Shown in pieces: positions 47,501 through 48,706 of a stretch of 64,000 bases of DNA. The stretch is from NCBI GenBank assembly GCA_017552615.1, contig JAFZPI010000043.1:1-64000 (forward strand). The letters are read 5' to 3'. The position numbers were made by a program, and so were the translations under genes. The notes beneath the pieces are model-generated. The model worked only from the letters and a program-made list of their open reading frames with translations. It ran no database searches and had not been told where the DNA came from. Position 1 is the first letter of the stretch. Every line of letters begins with the position of its first letter. The DNA comes from Clostridia bacterium. GTDB taxonomy: Bacteria > Bacillota > Clostridia > Christensenellales > Aristaeellaceae.

Positions 47501-48706
47501 CTCTTCCTCGTCCTCAGACTTGGTCTCTTCTTCTTCCTCAGACTTGGTTTCTTCCTCATCCTCGGACTTGGTCTCTTCCTCGTCTTCGGACTTGGTCTCT
47601 TCCTCGTCCTCAGACTTGGCCTCTTCCTCGTCTTCGGACTTGGTCTCTTCCTCGTCCTCGGACTTGGTCTCTTCCTCATCCTCGGACTTGGTCTCTTCCT
47701 CGTCCTCAGACTTGGTCTCTTCCTCGTCTTCAGACTTGGTCTCTTCCTCGTCTTCGGACTTGGTTTCTTCCTCGTCCTCAGACTTGGTCTCTTCTTCGTC
47801 CTCAGACTTGGTCTCTTCCTCGTCTTCAGACTTGGTCTCTTCCTCGTCCTCAGACTTGGTCTCTTCCTGAGACTCGGTCTCGCCTTCGGAAGCCGTATCG
47901 TTCACGGTCTCGTCCGAAGTTTCAACCAGAGTTTCTTCCTTAACATTGCTATTGAATTCAGATTCACTGACAACCTGCACGACAAAGCTGCCCGTGTGGC
48001 CCTGATTGCCCACGAACGTCAGGAGATAGATGCCAGTCTTCGCCTTGAAGCTGGCGTTCAGCGCGCCGTTCTCACTCTCGTAGCGCTGGCCGCTTCCCGG
48101 GAGCGTGTCCGATTTGCGGACTTCGACCCAGGCGTCGGCGTCGCTGGCGGTGAGGACCAGGGTTTCGGCCTTCTTGACCGTCAGCTTGACGATGAAGACC
48201 TCGCCCGCCTTTTCCAGCTTCACGCGGCAGGATTCGCCAACGTAGATCTCCGCGTTGACTTCAGGCAGCGGAATCTCAAACGCAGGCTCCTCTTCCTCTT
48301 CCGATTCTTCCTCGGACGATTCGTCCTCAGAAGACACGTCGCCGGTCTCCGGCTCCGCTTTAACGGTAGGTGTCCCCTCTACGGTTTCACTTCCCGGCTG
48401 AGCGGTGTCCTTGCCCTCCGCTTCGACCTTGTCGGTCTGAGCGGCCGCAGAGAGTGCGTCATCCGCCTGATCAGCCGAAGGATTGACTTCGTCCGTCTTT
48501 CCGGCTTCCGCCTCCTCTTTCTCTTCCGCAGGCGCCTGAACCTGCGCCTGTTCGACCAGGGCAGTCTCATCGGCTGCGGGAGATTCCGCGAACGCGGGCG
48601 CCAGGTCGCCGACCTGGGTCGCCAGCATGGCAAGAGCCAGGACGATCGCGCGGATGCGCTGGCCCAGAGTGATGTGAGTTGCGTGCAGCTTGTCGTTGGT
48701 CCTCAT
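11543..48706 (-). CDS. Giant secreted Cna-B repeat surface protein (12,387 residues)
   Basis: One uninterrupted 37,164-bp frame. From the N-terminus: signal peptide (1-40, cut after APAFA); Glu-rich linker; a PPC-like beta-sandwich (about 150-250); 16 copies of an acidic octapeptide (about 280-407); three related small domains with YTFGE(K/Q)KEV or VEFHNGEEEV; FYDVDG-type modules; a choice-of-anchor-A-like adhesive domain (about 2180-2485); an FctA-like domain; then about 80 Ig-like domains. Of these I counted about 44 Cna-B (KVWDD..NQDG.RP ... ITN), about 28 short SpaA/DUF7601-like and about 9 FctA-like. Lys, Glu and Asn at the usual isopeptide positions recur, so most domains should be internally cross-linked. 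Mass is roughly 1.3-1.4 MDa. The tail is proline-rich and ends GDCYD without LPXTG or membrane helix. The ATG at 48706 has AAGGAG eight bases upstream. Role as a long adhesin or fibre is inferred. Confidence 0.93.
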   Translation of the reverse strand: MRTNDKLHATHITLGQRIRAIVLALAMLATQVGDLAPAFAESPAADETALVEQAQVQAPAEEKEEAEAGKTDEVNPSADQADDALSAAAQTDKVEAEGKDTAQPGSETVEGTPTVKAEPETGDVSSEDESSEEESEEEEEPAFEIPLPEVNAEIYVGESCRVKLEKAGEVFIVKLTVKKAETLVLTASDADAWVEVRKSDTLPGSGQRYESENGALNASFKAKTGIYLLTFVGNQGHTGSFVVQVVSESEFNSNVKEETLVETSDETVNDTASEGETESQEETKSEDEEETKSEDEEETKSEDEEETKSEDEEETKSEDEEETKSEDEEETKSEDEEETKSEDEEETKSEDEEETKSEDEEEAKSEDEEETKSEDEEETKSEDEEETKSEEEEETKSEDEEETKSEDEEEENTEDENEKYIYTFGEKKEVLLSDILAELRLPEDNQLAIRDVKVSDSVVTVTVLEEENDQLVIANDWFDEVTLRYELVWSERVITLRNPAPVTEDQGEENLDENTEDENTEEENTEEEGTEDAATPSYTYTFGEQKEVLVGEVLATVGLTPSAYDAEISDKELVALDEDGWLSAIGYFDAVTLTVMTFEEETYTVILSNPDPDAVTEEETEPEDDGVLEITAEAKTVDEKIADAYISMVSGAIETNLEATRKAPMMRKGAPAEEETKGDETKTEETKSEEPDVRYAAFEIEPEFYEKDKVYKVTVNNLNISLDVPAGMKAVVKDAVLYHFPDGAPLAEYEKLEVTVHDDGNAITGFEYETRTGFSKYVLKYTVEFHNGEEEVVIAGDSQILLSELIARLGLTRDDGSAFTVDEVESVVFADSSLFTVEQVAGEVTLNAGAVDEITVDVGEKDFVITSEQPFDAVEMTITLNDGEEVVVGVTDATYNVTVKYTDADGNETSGNITSSIYGVYAEANGNYARSSSTLNGGSQSESLSVTDNGWELNNGATGAGLYSTYNQWGSTQYRYYSQGSVIGDYIISDVTIDNDTQTVTITLKERSSFIVNIEFYDVDGNAKPDANLNDYYLLADTTSYTLVNGNEINVTTKDNAGNDISTFFEGAVFSMVKYSGDPASAWPYNALTTLNNQTKLTDGATVDNYTLSIPAEATDGVLTIKLIEQPVYTATINFYDVDENPDSSPDISDGDYYLLAKSGGTYLYYAQIIGNGQITGWKNASNEDTDLRKADSFEIVKVNAGTAVSMNGSNWPNPTTGLANVQNKITDGGTIGKYYTANFPTDYNPTDQNYIFTATKQPEYTVKLQFNDANGDPVETGAELSQSNPSYYYVIAYINNDRAFFTQLTNHSGQLSFTDVEGDEYLSLPRITRFDVIYKNYNAITNFATDNLRTSTTTLKDIDGNNKYIVSVASYDPEDNVYVINAVEISEFPVTINFYGIDGETPQAPEGTFSGYKIFAGIPTGTGKSWTRTVDADMTQQTSTVLFGEGSNTFYEQNYNPQTTSFSAGNTVNVAFNNNLNYQNDVLQGSDADGMIIYDSAKNAYKVTRVDTENNGNLLGVTYNLVLQKPYEWEIKKGENTPDVNFGPDSGYNNGAWYLQSTLTKSDGDIYYYVERIAFNAGPGATLPSGTIRAFYAKDNLSQLSIGNESSSNPDAFSLYEDGDTVTHQLVYVTSEASNYKQIITGDNNGREAFANGSIVFKYNVTTASEVGKGTVTLTKVPDLKLQTEFKDADGSVIDENIPQGYYLLIKMVRDGKTYYALNEVKQNGDDGHVEFYKYENNTLDTTRKYFYSGSSTLTETISTQVVTGVSGNKEEKLAQAINGGNGIVKYNENTVGTAQYSDLTKDLYSSGSEIDKSGTPYVMTTTFKKHPNAIVPHDITIRFWQTHITPLNETNLVTSETDPDGTILADGTYFYRVRLYNNGKLVAYRFVELTSDDISTINSTGKLVKTMDESGDADFILVDDVGEDIPDAAYVHYDANDGFTSDVRFYKLTSGTLSTLKLNDISTSNTEDVFEGYDFWYNYEWSDKDTASVTKYEAAATKVGDTITRTQTQLGLHSAYKKVYQVQVITPVSIDEDDKVYLYVEAKHKSTGTDKYGEQGKLVGVETNHTTQQGVDTIIGTNSNGYQTVTFVIEDQREESQSQHWTSLGHEGNTITGNETFTIYLTQDSNTNKLTDGYQVLINGEHYTIHIDTGNKEDINYDYDAEHKVTTITHFVTLKKDDYDPAITPSQFLGPGVQYGITADQYVQRGHTETNFAVRVYNDSANNSICGSGTGNMLAYAAEVSGDAYTCPYDGVTAAAHSHGLDIDKVNSHVDLYTTQYILNRQLDSNNHVNGLIAEGKITPHVMTKEEITDYVRSVIATGRAKSQKYKNLNTITPEGPVDSNCVLDTTGFEDNITIYVDATNLLGVMSTVTDWNIKKRPGQSIVLNIPGSNITLQKNSVQVLQPDGTFKTVDAQTNENDDGTSTKNREVDKEILSHIFFNLYEADNVDLNTTAGAILAPDATVVHQRNGASVGWILTGGTVFSEYEWHFYRHDHAYSEEDAKNGFVASKFMNRLTSDGTQLTAPDNSKGQTFTFVLQHLDWENGAWETKPGFVVTNAGQDIVFPYITYSGLSDVGTHYYLIRELNSGISGIEPDDTEFVVKDVVTPVITWDSANEPESGGVAVSTTYYKVKSGSNVNLVKNNQKAVVMELDDTTAEYEPVYDPEESNFSFAKSETKKRYEVNPNCYETITANEDGTLGDNQTQEDVIRFVNTYVGKYCVAITKAWNDGNDRDGARPDAIEVILQKFVPERDTNNLPVKVVEGNTTKIKGTWVTVEGTSLVTQYDYTSDPADTILLNDDNNWTHVVKGIDKYDEYGECIEYRWVETAMVFGTGESAVRITPVQTPAIDAQIQYDTDTITSKFTYYMIENSDGLVTFSADDTSGTKVEYTGTSAVIDQKTTTDETGEVTLTFLTGLTNTHETLTTEVEATKEWDDEDNKYGLRKDVKLRLIGEYTVDETEETTEEGKTITTVKQVPYEVTNMSTDVNPKTVPMYSMTESETTTYLTKEEYDALENKDGYTLLNNATVKWENLPKYYDGHEITYKVVEELDEDLAGYTVTIGTCAKDDNGVWKVSITNALQLGALQLDKTMFVDNVNVMNMTADENNTDTTKTYNPNTATYQETEFYATVTIVINGKVWYVAQDGKLKESGATSLDAFLELVNSTDSDKVTDAIHTITPADDAEDHLFTGLPFGEYTITEYVLNDDDEYEAVTADNGDINSMAFIYDISKVSDTATVDTVYNATDENPAIAEGHLVNAYTTGVYCIAVTKQWLTNGQVTEVPNDLELTVRLERSTDGTNWTPAPLNLRTTKTEYDDEEGTIVLEKANNWSAVAVGMDKMDAEGNLYSYRWVELNGSTAVEVAGVIGDYAVGTSETLQRKDITVDDKGTETTDDDEIVTMIFLTKLTNSNVEVEIPVQKLVNNKNDELFNLNTEFTVTIAKKANGQPDGDTSTLAAPTSITLHKNDKGEFVVSNITKEGTYTFEIQESTPAATNQIPGMTYDTEKKIVEVKVRWNEDNDGNKLFLEVEYIRWRNESETEESAWKYLEYHGDETVTKDTEVDVVNKYELCKLTVNKTATLDGETVPNTETLLYNKTFYVSVQGQVDQLYYATNGAVVTEDDRWVEIKSGDPVTWENLPAGTYLIVEQDANVPGYDVVSTVTTSPATISTTDTETVTVAITNAYTTIKTQSIVTKLWSDNNNQDGKRPTTVTMKLYANNEDTGLSVTLASAVEDCNKSIPASGNYSAATVGFEANSADNSYAIATVSNLPAYINGVEQTYTWIEDQGSKLYSGKSLSELGYTIEKVDVTHAVTGDTTTITNTYTPDKYCLTVLKVWNDSKTEHDAITVELYSHYQYENEDSELVYSELKPVSFKTKVDGTAAASATLNAGNNWTVMALGVDKYANGHELEYYWKETVPSGYVLSGNTVEIDDVTYISAEQDSTRVAAVINNLVTAEIPVEKIVTGDYEGIETFTVKLDRTLAEGETDSLTYEPADKTLELKENEEGIFTISGLQPGTTYTFTVQETATGLDENNKKNGMTYDVAAKTVTVKVANDLTVTYEGLTDNKVTITNVYNAEGTAQPEVTKEFDAWSGFKEAEFTFELAAVSAVAADGTTAITPVPMPAVDTENNVNGTKATATKDAPTARFGEITFTQVGTYNYTITEVVPETKIPGVTYDDTAHTVTITVTDENYNGTLSTAITYDGKSSLTVTNELVPVDAHPVVTKAITGDTTAPSYTDQPFTFTLTPVVPGDEDTFHAPMSDVTTETQTITGAGEVIFNDVTYTEEGEYHYTLVETKGTANGWTYDVDDEGEPVAHTVIVKVKANEDNELKATVTYDDDETTLEITNTYETGELTVIKDVTEYEPDGETVVLGSDLEDKIFLVAVKDANGNYYALTGEKIGATQHWVEIKEGTDRTWTNLPFGTYTVEEKESIANVAGYTRTTTYYVVMTATAEDPVTGDETTTTTETEDNSAALDADNKTATIKITNEYTPDLIYIQVKKVWSPADETSIPDELTMTLKANGETFTDVGASGVVTLNAEGDWTSDVFAVPAYIDGATATYTWTEGTLPAGWSMLGGPVTSTETKNIGTADEPVNVQVTVTTITNSYTPNATSVTVQKVWNDGDNVDGKRPEIKVQLYVVTPAETEGGEATYTAYDEPMALTAPGWSYTWQGLDADLRYEVREVVGENEYNDGGTIVVTAGDTEHVYNVTIKGNGTSQVLINNTYTPETTEVPVEKYWDDASNQDGVRPDKITVILYTGENETLKPVAEVELTVANVKTTTTGEDTEAVTTTDTDRWTYTFENLPKYENGVEIKYSVKEYTAIDLTKFYTFESCAGNATDGYVLTNKHEPEETEITVLKVWDDAENQDGKRPDSIDVVLVRDGEAMYDENDAETTAYKQTLSANNDWTYTWPNLPVHYQGTDEEGKATTETYVYTVKEVDENNNKITFNGAEYSVAITGDEETGYTVTNSYTPETTEIEITKIWDDADDQDGYRPTAEEYLTMVHLYANGDEVTDVTPTIVDNGDGTYIVTWSELPVNGGKDDEGNLITFTYTAKEDKIDEYPFAEGKDGTIELTGSAVEGYTGTITNKHETEETTVKATKVWVDNNFTALRQDVKLTLTGTYTIDGESKTVTITDATKTIAAGATGDALTVSWDELPVKQGGVEVTYAVTENTIDNYETIIGTLTWNDEDEVWEITVTNTLDRNMLKIYKAFSFNGTPVTLTDDQKEALEFTVTIEIDGTTYYVIYDKTATVGNLHGKFATLTEDESVFTYADFSDGMLVLENLPVGEYTITESGADGMIEGYTWSEGTVKEGRNGQGKSKDDGAEELSIEAEVNTKDFTQVFFENKFTQDVGPLTVIKKVEMTDGSAPIFANKIFRIAVYSQAEPAVVEAPEGGTEGEIVGEPVEGEKTYYATNGNVVTEDNKWVEFKADDEITWNNLPAGIYFVEEDKDDAKIENYTLEVSYSNEDGIEVKVLEDGDETPETTVTNTYDQHKGSLKVKKTVEVKPEGEEITIESWKISVCDANGNYYNENGEIQQEAAKWILIEADQTLTFVELPVGIYTVEEDKEVAEETGFTLTVTGEGEVEVAYDDGTDADFEPETKEIVNTYKKDLGNLTVTKKVVAPEAKNVEALKDKTFQIAVITVTGEGDDAVTTYYNQDGTASEEAVWVEVPADESATWNDLPAGTYTVIEDTEDAEVEGLSLTVSSDGEIEVTIAADETTATTITNTYTDEVGDLKIVKNFHFGEDTVPADIELAGLKFTVTGPNDYEQDIYYAQFKDGKYTITGLPVGEYTVVETVETNADELLAALHYSLVETKSDPEDGVVTVVKNDEVTVTLDNTYEQDRGSLKITKVFEGDIPEDTDLSALTFHVVGPDYDEEFTYDDLTEEDENDNKYLVIEDLLVGNYFVTESGAEGLIANYTLVVEESTMADSAEVEKNEIAKIELINTYEEDLGSLTIVKNFKGIPADADVDALSFTITNEDGEEIATVTYGEFTNGVYTIDELPVGDYTVEETNADGLIENYTLVVDESTTEGDGTVEKDKTVYIYLTNEYKEDLGKLTLVKTFVGTDEVDDEVLGNLVFRVTNEDGEIVEQVLYSQFKDGSYTIPNLPMGTYYVEEFNADGLIAGYTFLVDESKTKSEEGEGILENADDEITIELTNTYEKDLGGLKIIKTFEGDIPENADLSALSFTVKGLDYEETFTYGDFKTYALNSETGLYEEAEEGELCYILTDLPIGLYAVTESGAEGLITNYTLVVEESTMADSAEVEKNEIAEIALVNTYEEDLGSLTIVKNFEGIPDDADVDALEFVIKSKATKTVEATEEGGEATEEPIYCLTVTYADFTDGIYTIDELPVGEYTVTETNADGLILNYTFLVDESTTEGKGTIEKNKTLYVTLTNVYEPITTQVTITKIWEDDSNNDGKRPGSITVALLADGVEVSTAILGGLGDEWTYTFENLPVYSDEDVEIEYTIDELDVGDEYEAGEPELGGNAKDGYTISITNSYEVKKTVAAVTKIWDDNSNAASTRPEKITVTLLANNVEKQSFDLPTKPLGAEETAPAMPEGYTGEYTYSEDDDQWTLTLTGLPVYVNGVYQTYSWVEEAISGNYSMSGLKTDLLTQGEGEDAVTIGIKTTITNTYDTDRFCLTVYKVWDDQNNQDGLRNDETEITVTLMKLVTTGEGSEAVTSLADVEAKDANGATIGTVKTLNKGNNWTEMITSLPIYENGKPITYVWVESGAPDGYTLIDAMTIEDQEGNEIQYIVANENDGRIASLTNQYTPEETKVAALKVWEDSEDVDGMRPTSIELTLIGTYTTATGVEKTFKGEKKTMYASSNWAQVEWDHLPVKQEGQPVTYSVVETAINGYETSYGELTENTNNTPDNTSDDYWTITVTNKHIPETVEIEADKTWLNADGENITSEITNASVKFTLQQKIGDGEWTDATATEADNGAANPVTLMVSGTANADAWKVTWTNLPKNANVTNGTATTSTAIQYQVVESEAKVNTDVATETIDVTPAEATAAVDFTDNTGTASLTNTVPETELELKAKKDFNGNLSAGQFTFELYETDSTFGIDGRTAIQTKTNAADGSVIFDEITYTRPGTYYYVVKEIEGDDATIVYDENKVNVTVTVTYKDGKLTADADKKIDDLTLTNTQLGKLIFKKVVEGLKDADKITSYTVTVKNGDGKWIKNTDGELSDTEVTLTVPADGQIEISNLPFGAYTVTEQGTDENGEAWVAGYTLSVTTANSPATLDKDNLEQIVTITNTYTELPGSLKITKKVTLGGNDTTTDLADGVYTFTIKQDGKAITVGKVNGVALTNGQVEITVTNGVGGTVTVTDLPAGVYIIHEEASDNGTVLVGENDVPVTVTHDDTSDVQTAEFTNDRNTGDLTVDKSVFVDGAKSNAYGNKTFYVKLKGVINGVTYYVTSNNGEVSKTDDSKVFEVKPGTTLTIKDLPVGEYTVTEVNSDGTAITDKPDTDMGSMTYLNELSRTEDEAIVVNNETAETSIVNAYTTGKYCVAVTKQWLVNGNIAADTDDLVLKVSLKRKLSTEDDTAYDYVTGQINVELNKDNNWSYVAVGMDQMDANGVRYDYKWFEESIPTGWVEAKSEVRQSTEKDGTTLIFLTKLVNVKAVTQPEVTKVVTGNTDAEGYNKDEEFIFTLKQGETVLGAKTVKAGGKAIFDEIEYTTAGTYNYTITETEGTTAGMSYDTVAKNVTVTVTEDPDTKVLTAAVTYEGAYSLTITNTYSEIDFTPEVKKVVTGENAPDETFTFVLTGNGEPESKTGKADETVEFNKITYHAEDLGNESSKTFTYTITETAGDTVGMTYSTQTIMVTVVISKAADGTLTKTVTYDGGDGEGNTITNTYEVGKLSVTKMVVSPLKYDHSDKKYHFVVRLTGDLGKNISGTYGDMTFTPTQAGEEFYSEASFDLLEGQVMVATGLPVGVTYYVVEELSDTDKQIFTTECGANVENLAATTTYRYDSNIANSTAISTSVFRNTRLTGKLDISKVVLSDLSKDDTDTFKVQVSLFYDQLFDGTTQRQAVSGTFKLNGNDITFIDGKAVVDVTVGTIAQLSELPVGIRYEIQEILTEEQKPFFFTPVYPTEGTNGDYDGNWTGNITVDGENYAKTTVTNRRKVGNLIVTKNVISDITSDLEKDFAFTITLEPALKENRITRTFNSDNEVIFSTEAVTFKAKKTTETGTEESQISFTDGKTYTFTLKNGETFEIYGLPAGINYTVIEKADDAEGFTVVKSGDVGTIYADVDVDASVHADVTEADFTNIRTEGGLVIAKIVESDVQADKDADYHFTITLGEEINGKFTYSKNDETYKTGTIEFTDGVAETTLKDGDIIVIAGLPDGVEYTVTETDVDGDSFTVYNGSTDAAITANSDGNFDIEGTLSKTATAITEFINERKVGELEIRKTVTGTNDDTKVFTFEITLDPAVTGLYDGKIVKGTEETATKVVFDAGKVTVALKAGEALSISGLPQGATYTVDEKDIPDGYTNSDKTGDTGSISATKSEAEFTNTYDATGETTLTATKTLTGREFQSGDKWTFTVTAEGAPMPENPSVTIDPASGSTASVDFGKISYTMDDAGKTYTYTITESGTVAGVVNDSDKTVKVTITDNGDGTLKVVNSADETATVFTNTYSATGSIELTALKVFETTDAKPLTEGMFTFELIGEKVDEKLTATNAADGTVTFDAIDYTLNDVGEHKYIIREVKGSDGTVTYDTHEEIITVTVSDNGDSTLNAKADKTGAEVTFTNTYEETEAEVEKKWVDNDQEDKRPEKVTMVLMQNNVATETTVELTAPDWTGKVEHLPKYDESHDEIVYSFTEQPVGNDYQMTGLTVSDTKTTIENTWMPDRFCLTVLKVWDDAGDQDGLRPEKITVQLMAGDEKAKDAEGNEVAETVLTADNNWTGLVTNLPIYEADGETKIVYSWTEAAIAGYNENEDGEAQAQTVTVDDSRITTITNKHTPETITIKASKTWDDDDNRDGKRNDIVLQLTGTYPVEGGTESVAIKDAVKVILKTAASGTTVEWTDLPVNYNGKTITYDVKEIGSTSATNAEADGSSATTTTIVMNGTVYTVTVKKTVEEDGTITFAFTNTYEPEKTQATVIKAWNDENDQDGLRSKVTVKVTLNANGKAVEGYTDIELTESDGWKYATEEGALPKYANGEEIEYTWTETIEGEAAGEYEQESIAATLNADGLVIAGNTTITNKHIPKTTDIEVKKVWEDNDNNDGKQPGSITVELLADGTKVESAILSAENYWNFIFSSLPVYDKGEEIEYEVKELEIEGYTSEIKMEGDAESGYTFTVTNTHESEKTITAVEKVWDDAEDQDGKQPDSVTMILYANNEETGITVTLAEAKADQDYTDATVDAYKDSEVDLSTPLEAYVTNLPKYVDGVEQTYTWLEDTAELENAGYTIKTIELTEDSYTVGEGADAVEYEGIRTIITNTYTPDRFCLTVLKVWDDENNSAGFRPDEINVSLSATVGGKAVELKDAEGNEIETEYKLDASNNWAAMVTGLPIYANGEEITYEWYEGAFESVDDAKYTADVSVDGRITTITNSYIPETIEITITKAWDDADDQDGIRPDHIDVKLLANNEFVKTIRIEENSEGEWIWIENGLAKFADGEEIEYTFEEYEIEGYEVTIDKLEPQMTEPEEGEAEAIENAWTIKITNTHEPEKTQVRVIKVWDDEDDQDGIRDDVTVTVTLYADGEVVEDYREIPLTEDDGWMFETPAVDAEGALPKYKDGLEIRYTWTETLKGEAAGEYESTVSVTVNSDGLPENGSTTITNKHIPETIAIEVEKVWEDNDNNDGVRPGSITVFLKAGEDIVANAILSEESGWYARFEDLPKYEAGEAIEYSLEEVELDEYESGIKFEQDEDGNYFFTVTNTYEDKTTTATVVKVWNDNDDAAGKRARTEITVTLLANNLGVAGYNEIALPYKGDDENITYTEDGNKWTLTVENLPLYVDGELQTYSWIETIGEGSEYTMTDIGTVVGEKGITTTITNTYDTDRYCLEVLKVWDDDNDSAGFRPEAITVTLKKLVDGEAVDFAENELLDASGSAIETEYKLSEENHWTVMVKGVPKNDFEYVWVEDETVLTIEKDGKTIAEYTAESETVGTITYLTNSYTPETIEITITKAWDDADDQDGIRPDHVDVKLLANDEFVKTIRLEGDKWTWTENGLAKFADGEEIKYTLKEYEIEGYGLTNTPELKPAGENAYKIEFENKHTPEETEATVKKVWDDAKNQDGKRPETLTVTLSEGTEVTLSEANDWTATVENLPKYDKGTEIVYTWTEGKLPEGYTLSDTSVDGKITTLTNSYIPETTETTVTKVWKDNENHDGKRPETLKVQLNDGATTTILTLSAGNDWTITLKDLPKYRDGELINYTWSEQTVPDDYTLESTVVNGTVTTLTNKHEDEKTESTVVKVWNDKNDELGLRPTKLMVTLYADNITAIKTVELNAGNDWTYTEEGLDKYNAKGDEIAYSWLEDTSDLGDYVLIGSVTAKETKDGETAWTTTITNSYEPEFVTLTAVKFWDDDNDSEGFRPEKVIITLYKGEGASKTEVNTYELKLTNNWTITTELLPKHEAGEEIKYVFEETVPDHYELVDTELEGTTTIFTNRHVPETVSIEITKTWDDASDQDGVRPDHVDVKLLANGKFVKTVRFGGTSDSWTYSEDGLPKYADGKAIKYTFEEYEIKGYTVTVGAVDNADENTFKVEITNKHEPEETEATVKKVWDDAKNQDGKRPDTLTVTLSEGTEVTLSEANDWTAKVENLPKYDKGTEIVYTWTEGKLPEGYTLTDTSVNGTITTLTNSYTPETTKIEITKEWADDSNNDGYRPSAAEYAESVHLMNGTAEVTIVAPMTKTVTDNGDNTYTVTFENLPKFADGTEIVYTVKEDEIDAYEAKDGIDEVKNGETITNIHEGLTTETKVIKTWEDTPYNKDPRPETITLVLMANNEVYEEFVVSKDYKGAKSTDPQYTATFEVSDGYDWVWKLSVTDLPLYADGVKQTYTWVEKSIPDGYTITEYEIEDGVTYITNTYDIERFCLTVLKVWDDDNDRDGQRPDEITAYLLRKYTEENGEVSYGLINKYTLDESNNWAKVITGLPRYENTKEIEYYWAEFADDLEEAGYTLVDATPLKLGDFELQMVEADLETRITSLTNVHAPELTEIAVEKVWEDEDNQDGIRPEAVTVELLADGVPTAEAILNEANTWSYTFENLPVKADGKDITYTVREINVPEGYTFKAEADGKGGFTVTNTHTPETVEVTVLKVWDDDENNDGKRPKSIAATLSDGQTVQLDDSNNWTATVKDLPKYNEGKEITYTWTEGEYEGYTLTSNETVGYVTTLTNTHEPETTETEVKKVWVDNDNKHKKQPESIVVELKADGETIGTEILNKGNSWAAKREDLPKYKDGKEIVYSWAESTVPEGYAMELTVDEKTGVTTITNTYLTGKLVITKTFSENVEDMDDIKNLEFTITGPDYEETVKYSEFKDGKYEIEDLIPGKYTVVEENAFELITNYTLNVTDSEITGSAAVKADDEATIEMKNTYEEDLGDLVIAKEWCFSPADAVNTDEMKQLKVTVQNSAGYYVDVKDGKGIITDKTKDEDKVELTISDGSRLIIKELPIDTYTVKETNNEGLITGYSVNASVPSVTSGSATTAKDAEVTVVLKNNYERDYASLILKKTWKIDGTTKVPDGAKSGLRFEITSEDVKDFEKITVYYAQFAGEETFTVKNLPVGTYKVTEYDYEKLLDSYGYDFTKGTTNGEATLVKDAEETVELNNEYNERYGGLTITKTFTGNPADADLSNLEFTVTGPNGYKKTVKYSEFTEGAYRLDDLVEGTYKVEETNAETLIDQYHLLATSVTEGSSEVSKTTAGSIALKNEYAPDLGALTILKTFAGNPDDADLSGLSFHITGPNGYDETVTYDKFTDGAYTISDLFAGTYTVEETNADSLIPNYTLLKASVTTGTADVLVAETSAVLLLNIYEQDKGSLTLVKNFEGTPEGANLNGLTFKITGPDGYTNTVSYAEFSGGRMTIKNLPVGEYKVEETNAGKLIAGYTLNTESVTTGSATVAKNKTVTVTLTNKYDEDLGNLTIEKTFSGVNPTDDVSMLTFRVFGPNGFDETVTYDKFTDGKYTFENIPVGAYMVYETNPAYLAANLLLLSSSTTSGTTKVAKGETATVALVNNYENSNTSVLIRKVWDDMEDLDGSRPDQLLVTLLADGKPVTVVTLNDGNDWTAEVTDLPLYVGTRQIAYTWDEAFTEGYTLTSQKTIGNLTTLTNTHNPELISVTVVKVWEDNNNKQKMRPTSIWARLSNGMTVVLNEENGWTATIDNLPKYKDGKEIVYTWTEQEILGYKQKSVVVDRTTTTFTNTIPGRPGKPPEEPEPAQGIVIINHVGDCYD
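11620..40600 (-). repeat. Stalk region: array of about 80 Ig-like isopeptide domains
   Basis: Blocks in plus-strand order: 11.6-12.2 kb, two Cna-B; 12.2-14.4, seven short SpaA-like (TKTFSG..., EETNAD); 14.4-22.4, 25 Cna-B; 22.4-25.9, FctA and DUF7601-like; 25.9-26.2, one Cys-containing Cna-B; 26.2-27.6, SpaA and FctA; 27.6-29.5, five Cna-B; 29.5-33.1, eleven or so SpaA-like (ESGAEGLI/ETNADGLI); 33.1-35.2, six Cna-B; 35.2-36.9, mixed FctA/SpaA; 36.9-37.7, two Cna-B; 37.7-38.5, SpaA/FctA; 38.5-40.6, three Cna-B plus one SpaA. Counts were made by eye on the strand-A lysine motif and could be off by a few. Confidence 0.8.
41250..42170 (-). other. Choice-of-anchor-A-like adhesive domain of the giant protein
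   Basis: Residues about 2180-2485. The segment from ITPSQFLGPGVQYGITADQY to AGAILAPDATVVHQRNGASVGWILTGG has the layout of choice-of-anchor A / putative adhesive domains: the late motif ILAPDATV followed by a Gly-rich turn is characteristic. Such domains occur at the tips of Clostridial pilin-like proteins before Cna-B repeats, which matches the position here. It holds several of the protein's few cysteines. Ligand unknown. Confidence 0.6.
43100..45720 (-). repeat. FYDVDG-type modules in the head of the giant protein
   Basis: A series of modules of about 120-150 residues sharing a start such as INFYDVDGN or LQFNDANGD and a later YYLLA/YYYVIA strand. Copies begin near 45690, 45310, 44920, 44540, 43660 and 43190, with a more divergent one near 44100. 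They lack the Cna-B W motif and I do not recognise a named family. The encoding DNA is clearly lower in GC than the stalk. Confidence 0.6.
47485..47868 (-). repeat. 24-bp tandem repeat, 16 copies (acidic octapeptide EDEEETKS)
   Basis: The phase marker GACTTGGTC recurs every 24 bp from 47493 to 47853. It encodes EETKSEDE-type octapeptides, with a few variants (one EEEAKS, one KSEEEEE). The repeat is in frame, so copy-number change would alter length without frameshift. It would form a highly charged flexible linker between the N-terminal sandwich domain and the rest. Confidence 0.95.
47955..48255 (-). other. N-terminal PPC-like beta-sandwich domain of the giant protein
   Basis: Residues about 150-250, from NAEIYVGESCRVKLE to TGSFVVQVV. 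The alternating pattern with LVLTASDADAWVEVRK and GIYLLTFVGNQ resembles bacterial pre-peptidase C-terminal sandwich domains. Assignment is from pattern only. Confidence 0.45.
48587..48706 (-). other. Signal peptide of the giant protein
   Basis: Residues 1-40: charged n-region through RIRA, hydrophobic IVLALAMLAT, and an APAFA cleavage site before ESPA. The n-region is longer than usual but has no YSIRK motif. Confidence 0.85.

Noticed and set aside
47485..47868. CRISPR array
   Set aside because: Unit is 24 bp with no spacers; it is an in-frame coding repeat.
47469..47870. Plus-strand Ser-rich repeat frame (SSSSSDLV)
   Set aside because: It is the antisense reading of the 24-bp acidic repeat of the giant protein.
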